Of a DNA stretch of 64,000 nucleotides, positions 57,605 through 64,000 are shown in pieces. The stretch spans positions 116,223 to 180,222 of the forward strand of contig NW_006920870.1 in assembly GCF_000417875.1 (NCBI RefSeq), read 5' to 3'. The position numbers and the translations under genes are program-made. The stretch is from Pseudozyma flocculosa PF-1 (taxonomy: Eukaryota > Basidiomycota > Ustilaginomycetes > Ustilaginales > Ustilaginaceae). Position 1 is the first letter of the stretch; the number at the start of each line of letters is the position of its first letter. The notes below the pieces were generated by a model. That model was not told the origin of the DNA and did not search any database. It was given only the letters and a program-made list of their open reading frames with translations.

Positions 57605-59934
57605 GAGAGATTTGCTAGCACGCTAGTTTGCAGACGGATCCCCGTGGAGGCTGAGTGCTGGCAGAGGTGGTGTGTAGGTTGCGCGAGTAGCGAGACGAGG
57701 GACGACAGTCGGGAGCATCACATGCAGCCGCCTTGCTGAGTCGGTCGGGAAGCGAGGTGCGTGCGAGCGAGCGAGCTCGAGTCTGACCTGCTCAGAGTGC
57801 GGATGCCTGGCCGTCTCGTCGAATCCTCGAGGCTCAGTGGTAAGGAGCAGTCGCGTTAGCGCACGGTGGCATCGGCGGGCTCGACGCGCCCAGGGTCCTG
57901 GTTGGACGGCCGTTTGGCGGGGGAATACGATGGGCGAGAGCGCGTTCGAGCGGAAGTCGAGCGCAGCGAGGTGGATGGAGAGAAGTGCGAGCGAGAAGGG
58001 CGCGCACGAGGCGAGCGGCGTCAGGCTGCTTCGAGACGTGACGAGCGGGTTGAGGATGAAGCGTGTCGGTCGTGGTACCCTCGTGGTGGTGGTCGTGGTC
58101 GCGGGAAGGAGGCAAGCCGAGGCCCGGGTCAGCCAGCGTTGGACCCGATGGTGTTCCGCGGCCAGCCCGCCCAGCCTGCCATCGGGGCGCGAGCCAACAG
58201 CGCGCCAGCCAGGCACAGCCCAGCCCAGCCCGCATCCCGAAAAGGCCGGTTCCCGACGGCGCTGTGAGGGAGACCCCTGCCTGCGTGCACGAGCTTAGCT
58301 TGCTGGGTGACTGCCTGGGGCTGCAAATGCATGTGGGCATGCAGGCTGGCAGGCGGTGCATGCATGCGTGCGCTACGGTGAGCTCAGCGCTGGGCTGCCT
58401 GCCTGCCTGCCTTTGCTCGGTCGCGCCCGTCGGCTCCATGGATGACGCCTCGACCCGAGCAGATGCTTGCCTCCAAGGCTAGGCAGGCGGTGGCGACGGT
58501 CTGCTTGCCCAGCCCTAGGAGTGGCTACCTAGCAGGCGGCCGACGAGGGGATGGTCTGGCTCCCAAGTTTGGCGCAGCCAGGGAGCCTATGCTGGGGCGG
58601 CGCGTGCGGCCAAGAGGCGGGGACCGGCAGGCCCGGGCGGCCAGGCGGTTGGTGATGGTTGACGGCCCTCCCTGGTTGTGATTTGCGCATCGAGGCGAGA
58701 GGGCCCCTCTGCACGTACGGCGCTCGCCCGTCGTTTGCTCTGCTTGGGGCCGGCTTGCTGCCGACGGTGCCGTTATGCTATCGCCGTCACCTCTTCTCGT
58801 CTGTCACAACGGCACAGAAGAGAGAGAGAGACAAGACAGGCAAGCCAGCAGGTAGGTAGAGCCAACGTCGCGGGCCGGGCCAGGCCAGGCCGAGACGCGG
58901 CAGAGCTTGGCCACAGGCAGCAACCCGAGGCAGGCAGGTTATAGGTAGGCCGGCTGGCTACAGTAGCACGCTGCGCTGCAACTTGAAACGGGGGCGGTGG
59001 GTTGGCTTCATCCTGCCTCGAGGCTACCTGGAACCTGGCGCCGGGGCCCCTGTTACCGTAGGCGGAGCCTGTGGCAACCTGGCCAAGGCGAGCGAGGGCG
59101 CAGTAGTGTGCTGGGCCCAGATGGAGCCAGGCCAGGCCAGATCAGGCCACGGCTGCGGGCAGGCCCTTTCTCTCCACCTCTCTCTGAGCAGCTGTAGGGA
59201 TCTGGCCTCGACGGCGCTCCCCTTTCTCTCCCGCCACCATCGCTGAGGCCCTCTTTCTCTCAATCGACCCCAGCCTTGCCTCGCCCTCTCCTCTGACGGT
59301 CCTCTCTGAACGCATCCCGATCCCTTCTCGGGCGCCGACCAGCGCCACCCCTCCCCCCGCTCGTCGCCTGATTCACCCTCACCTCCTAATCTCCATCTCC
59401 CCCTTCCCTCCCTCTCCCTCTCACTCTCTCCTCGTTTGCTGCGGCACTGTACCGACCTGTGCGGACTCGTTGTGCCTTTCACCGCAGCACGTGTCCTCGA
59501 ACGGCGCAGAATTCGGCATCCTCTTCGGCCACCGCCTCATCGCTCCGAGGACCTTGCCATCTTCTCTGGTGCACTCCACCCAGCCATCAAAGCGAGGCTC
59601 TTTGCCCTACCGTCTCGTCCAGTCCCTCCGAGGCCGTTCAGCCCAAGAGGTGCGGACACTTTCCTCCTCCGCTCAGCTGTGCGTTGTATCGCCGATCGCC
59701 TCCTGACACGCCACTCCTGGACCTTGGACCTCCGGCTTAGCCCGTCCAGGCCATTCTTCTGATCGCGAGGCGCCCCTCGTCACCCAGAGACCTTCTTCAT
59801 GGGCACAAGCCTCGCACTTGTCCCCGCTGCCCTGTCTCCAGCACAGGATCTAGCGCTGCACCTCTGACCCGCCACCTCGCCCACCACAACCTCAGTCTGG
59901 CACGGCCCGAATCCGGGCGCCGCCACAGCCGGAC
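57605..59934. promoter_or_regulatory. Divergent intergenic ERT1 / RING gene
   Basis: 2.3 kb between divergent start codons. 57700-58050 is the ERT1 leader side. 58100-58650 has many CCAGCC and CTGCC words, with (CCTG)3 at 58397-58412. 58860-58890 holds GGGCCAGGCCAGGCCGAG. From 59160 to 59930 the plus strand is strongly CT-rich with CTCTCCCTCTCTC runs, the presumed leader of the RING gene. No TATA consensus and no gene supported. Confidence 0.5.
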
Positions 59935-62900
59935 ATGAGCGCCGCCGAATACCTGGGCGCGACCTCGTCTCGGCATGCCATTGGCCACAGCGCAGCAGCA
60001 GCAGCAGCGTCGCCGCATGCCCCAGCTCTACCAGCGCTAGACAAGGGCAAGGCCAGGGAAGTCGACCCACTCCGCTCGTCGCCCGATCCTGCAGGCTCTA
60101 CCCGGCTGTTGGCAGGCCGCCGGCTCGACGAGCGCTCCCATCATCATAGAGCAACCAGAGACAGCGATAGCCGACCTGACTCCGCCTCGACCAAGGGCAA
60201 GGCCAGGTCATCGTCTCGGGTGGCCGAGGAGCGGCCAGTCCCAGGCCAAGACTACGACGACATCGACACGCTTCGCCTCGGCCACGGTCGAGGGCACAAG
60301 CAGCGGAATCCGAGCCTCCAAGAGCCGGACTTTGGAGAGTCGTTTGCCGCCGCATTTGGCGGCGCAGCCTCGTCCCACGAACCCCCTTCGAACGAGGTCG
60401 CTTCCCTCGGGAGGGCGCCCTGCAGCATCGCGTTGCCTCGTGACCATGCCGCCGGCGGCTCGCGCCGTGACAGCCCCGCGCGTGTCAGCTCGAGCAAAAG
60501 GGCCTACGCCGACGTCTCTGCCTCGCCCCAGCACTCTCCCGCGACGGAGACGATCAGTCTGCCTGGCTCACCTGGAGTCAGCGAGCCGCCGTCCTGGAGG
60601 GATTCGCTTACGGGTGCGAGGACCGTTGCATCGCCGCCACTCGAACAGGCCACCACCTCCGCCGCAGCCGGCTCGTCCAGCTCCATTGCGCCTACTAGCG
60701 CAGCACCGTCGGGTGCTCCAAGTACGGCGCTCCTGAGGCACCGCGGCTCAAACAAGCGACGCCGCCCGGACCGCACGTCTTCGGACGGTACCACGGAGGG
60801 GACCGCCTCGTCGCATCTGCGCTCGGCGCGCAGCTCCATGGACAACGCGGACCCGATCGATGACCTTCGAGCCATGATCGAGGCGCAGAGCCGGCTGATC
60901 GACTCCTCGTCCGACATGACCCTGAGCTCGATCGCATCGAATGGCGCAAGGGACATCAGCGACATGTCGGCCGACGCGATCGCGGACCAGGGCATGTCGA
61001 GCAGTGTCCCCACCAGGTCCAGTCGGACGGCGTCTCTGCAGCTGGACGACGCTTCGTCTCACCGGCAGACGCAATTCCCTCCCGCAAGGGGTCTAGGCCT
61101 TGGACGGCGGCCCGATGCGAATGCTACAAGTCCGGACCTACAGGGAGCAACCGCGGCCGGCGAGCCTGGTCGTGCTCCGCCGATCTCCTCGCGATCCAGA
61201 GTCTCTGCGTCTGAGACGCGCGCCCCGTCTGCCAGGTCGCGCCCGTCTCTCCTGCACAATGCCGGTACGGACTCGATGTCGCTGGGCCTGGTTCATCAGA
61301 ACGACACCAGCCATCGCCAAGGTGGCGCCGCCGCCAACGACGATCCTGTCGCCGCCCGACTCACTCGTCTCTCAAGCTTCTCGCGCGGCGGAACAAGCCT
61401 CGAGCCGATCGTCACCAGCGTTGCAGACGAGGCTGCAGGTCCCTCGACGTCGGCGCTTCGGCGGAATCAGGCGCTGTCGGCCCAGCTCGCCGATCTGCGC
61501 TCTCGGGTGGACAGCACCGCGGTGGAATTGGCCAACTGGAGAGCCAGGAGCCAGGAGCTTCGGCACCGCCTCACGTCGAGCGTCGCCAGCGTTGACGGCA
61601 CTCCAAGCCAGGAGCCCGGTCGTCGAGATGCCACGCCCCGGAGCGGCAGTCATGCGACCACACAACCGCCATTCGAAGTGGTCAACACTGCGATGCCAGC
61701 CGCGTCCACGCCTCCCCGCGACCCGTACCCGTCCCACGCCGAGACCGCCTCCCTGACGTCGCACGCTTCCGAGAGGCGCATTGGCTCCATCGGCGCACTT
61801 GGGAGGGTCCGGGGCCCAACGAGGCGGGCCAACGAGATCTGGCTCGGGCTGGGCGGGCGTGACGACGGTGTCCATAGTGACACGCTGAGGGCCACGGGCC
61901 AACGACAAGATGTTCCGCCCGTTGGCGCCAGCGGGAGGCAGCCTCAGCCCCTTCTCGAGCGATCCGGCATCGACCGAAGCCCAGATCGCGAAAGCGGTGG
62001 AGCGAGTTCTCGTGAAGGCACGCCACGCACCGGCGACCGGAGCACGGCCAGGCCATGGCTCGATGCACCACAGCTTCCGGACTTGCGGGCAAGATCGCCT
62101 CTGTCGTTTTGGTTCACACCAAACGCTGGCGGCGAAGCTTCCGCTGCGACCGCCAGGCCTCTGCAGGACGCTCGCACGACAGCTCCCCGACGCCACAGCG
62201 ACGAAGGCGTGGCGGCCGAGCCAGCCGACGTTTCCTCGACGACACGGCCGGGCCTTCGGCCTCTGACACTGTCTGCACGCCTGCTCCGCAGCGATACCAA
62301 CCGAAGGACGGCCCACATCCCGGAGTCACCCCTGGCCGCGCTAGATGGCGACGCCGACAGACTGGATGCTCCGCCGGCCTCGAGTGCCGAGCAGAGGGGC
62401 ATGGCGCGCACCCTAAACGACATCGGCATGCTTCCCGCCGGTCAGGCAGGGCGGCGCTGGTCTCCGTACGATGCGGTCCCACCTCATTCCCAGGATCGCG
62501 GCCTCCGGCGCCCGGGTCGTGACAACCGCGACAACCCGGGCCCGAGGCCGAACTTCTTCCTTTCGAGCTATTTGAACTCGATCGACGCCGAGGACAGCGC
62601 CGCCGAGCCCTGGTCGGTCGACTTTAGGGCCGGGATCGGTTCAGCCACTGGTCTGATGGGGAACCGAGCTGCCCGGGATGACGCAGGCGACGGCGTTCGC
62701 AGCGCGCCGGCCGACACGGGTCTGTTGGAGCACATCGCCTGGCGCCGGGCCAGACGCCTCGAGGCATCCGTCGCTGCGACAAACGAAGCGCAGCAAAGTC
62801 TGCGGTCTGGGCGCATCAGCCAGCGGCGGCTCGACCCGACGGAGCCTCAGAGCACTGGCCCCGCCGATTCCAGAGGCGGCCCCGGCTTCGGCGCCGGGCC

Positions 62901-63939
62901 GCCGTCATGGCTTGGACACCAGAACGACTCGCAGCGACGCCTGGACACGACGCCTAGAGGGCCTGTCTCGCCTCCGTCCCATCGCCAAGAGGGCAGTCCG
63001 TCTGGCGCGGCCGGACAAGCGTCTTCGTTGCGCCTGAGACGCAGAGCCGAGTGGCTCAGCTCCCAGAACGCCTCGCTCTCGGCCGCCGATCGGCGCGAAG
63101 GCTCAATCGGCCGCTCGACCCGTGACGTGCCAAGACACGACGGCTCCGCCCCTGGGCGGCACAACGTGGGCGCAGACGACGTCAGGGTCGAGGATGGCGC
63201 CGCCGGCGGTCTCCGCCCCTATCGCCACATCTCCGACTTTTCGTGGGAGCGCGTCAGGGCCGAGGGCAGCCAGCCACAGAGGACGAGGGCGTCCGACCGC
63301 GATCCTTCCGAGAGCCCGTTCGACTATCTGAGCCGCCTCCTCCGCCAGGATGAGCCGGCGACAACCGGTGGCGGTAGTGGCAGCAGCAGCAGCAGCGGCG
63401 GCAGCGCGTCGCGAGCCCGCATGCTGCCGTCGTGGAGAACGGGCGAGAGCTCGAGGGTGGCAAACAGCTTTGACGACTGGTTCGACGTCGACCACCACGG
63501 CCCGTGGACCTCGACCAGCCGCATCGAGTCGTTCCTGCGCATGATGCGGCAGGACGGCCTCGGCCTCGGCCTCGCCTCGGACCCGGCCAACTACCTCACC
63601 GATGACGAGTGGGACGCCTCCAACACGTACGAGGACCTGCTGCTGCTGTCGTCGCGGCTCGGCGACGTCCAGTCCAAGAATGTCCCGTCGCACGTCGTCG
63701 CCTGCTTCTCCACCTGCCCGTACTCGCAGTGGGGCGGGGGCAGCTGCGACAGCCCGCCCTCGCCCCCGGTGGTGGGCAAGGGCAAGCAAAAGGTCGACGA
63801 CGAGGCCATCGCACGCGCCGTCGCCCTCAAGGCGTCGCGCGACACGAGCTGCGCCATCTGCCTCGACGACTACAGGGACGCGGACCTCATCATGTCGGTG
63901 CCCGGCTGCAACCACGCCTCGCACGCCTCGTGCCTCAAG
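59935..63939 (+). CDS. Large RING-H2 E3 ligase-like protein (3' end beyond window)
   Basis: First exon of 1335 codons, open from MSAAEYLG to a GTGAGT donor at 63940 in phase 0. Almost all of it is disordered Ser/Arg/Ala/Gly sequence with no family I recognise. A short more ordered block before the RING includes FDYLSRLLRQDEP, FDDWFDVDHHGPW, SRIESFLRMMRQDGLG and NYLTDDEWDASNTYEDLLLL. The RING begins with CAICLDDYRDADLIMSVPGC then NHASHASCLK, giving Cys-x2-Cys ... Cys-x-His-x2-His-x2-Cys. The last Cys pair must lie in the next exon, past 64000, so the protein is truncated by the window and not by mutation. The RING-H2 pattern at the extreme C-terminal side predicts ubiquitin-ligase activity; substrate unknown. 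The frame after 63939 reads a few codons to a stop inside the intron. Confidence 0.85.
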
Positions 63940-64000
63940 GTGAGTTCTGGCCAGGCCAGGCTCCAGAGGTAGGCCGTGGCGCCACAATCGAGGAGGCAAA
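63940..64000 (+). other. Start of an intron in the RING-H2 gene
   Basis: Begins GTGAGTTCTGG directly after the lysine codon of the RING motif. No acceptor that continues the RING is present before the window ends. Confidence 0.7.

Noticed and set aside
57808..57840. tRNA-like words TCGAATCC and GGCTCAGTGGTA
   Set aside because: The B-box-like word precedes the A-box-like word and no cloverleaf can be drawn.

Overview
The window is eukaryotic nuclear DNA from a GC-rich filamentous or yeast-like fungus. Most genes carry short spliceosomal introns (about 45-240 nt) with GTGAGT-type donors. The identifiable proteins (Fis1, Snx4, Rcf2, Spg1, an ERT1/AcuK factor, Hpc2/ubinuclein) are fungal in character. 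Base composition, moderate intron density and low-complexity insertions in nearly every protein suggest a basidiomycete, perhaps Ustilaginomycotina. I cannot name the genus from sequence alone. There is no operon, CRISPR array, prophage or transposon. Two assembly gaps (28343-29061 and 48396-48769) each interrupt a gene.

Layout. 1-9041: Lunapark (-), histone H3 (-), the APC/C activator Cdh1 (+). 10616-16526: an HPP-family membrane protein (+), the mitochondrial fission factor Fis1 (-), the sorting nexin Snx4 (+). 17241-24883: an Rcf2/HIG1 protein (+), an RWD/DUF1115 protein (+), complex I subunit NDUFA5 (-), a SulP sulfate transporter (-). 24884-28135 is the longest gene-free stretch. 28136-35475: an Sds3-like Rpd3L subunit (-, gapped), a glycine-rich WW protein (+), SmB (-), LYRM2 (-). 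36987-45931: an unrecognised zinc-finger-like protein (+), the Spg1/Tem1 GTPase (-), INO80 subunit Ies2 (+), an unrecognised four-exon gene (-). 47755-63939: Hpc2/ubinuclein (-, gapped), an intron-containing tRNA-Glu(CUC) (+), a NOSIP-like protein (-), an ERT1/AcuK gluconeogenesis regulator (-), and a very large RING-H2 protein (+) cut by the window edge.

The genes do not form a pathway. Themes recur: chromatin (H3, Sds3, Ies2, Hpc2), mitochondria (Fis1, Rcf2, NDUFA5, LYRM2, plus ERT1 as a regulator of carbon metabolism), and cell-cycle exit (Cdh1, Spg1). I reconstructed exon junctions by hand from splice consensus and reading phase. Where a total length is given, the joined exons stay open from start to stop.

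No clearly new system was found. The best leads are a possible 47-nt intron, or else a one-base frame break, in SmB; a 21-nt microexon in the ERT1 gene; a probable 805-nt leader intron in the H3 gene; a TATA-rich island in front of the tRNA gene; and intergenic DNA saturated with CCAG/CAGG/CAAG tetranucleotides.
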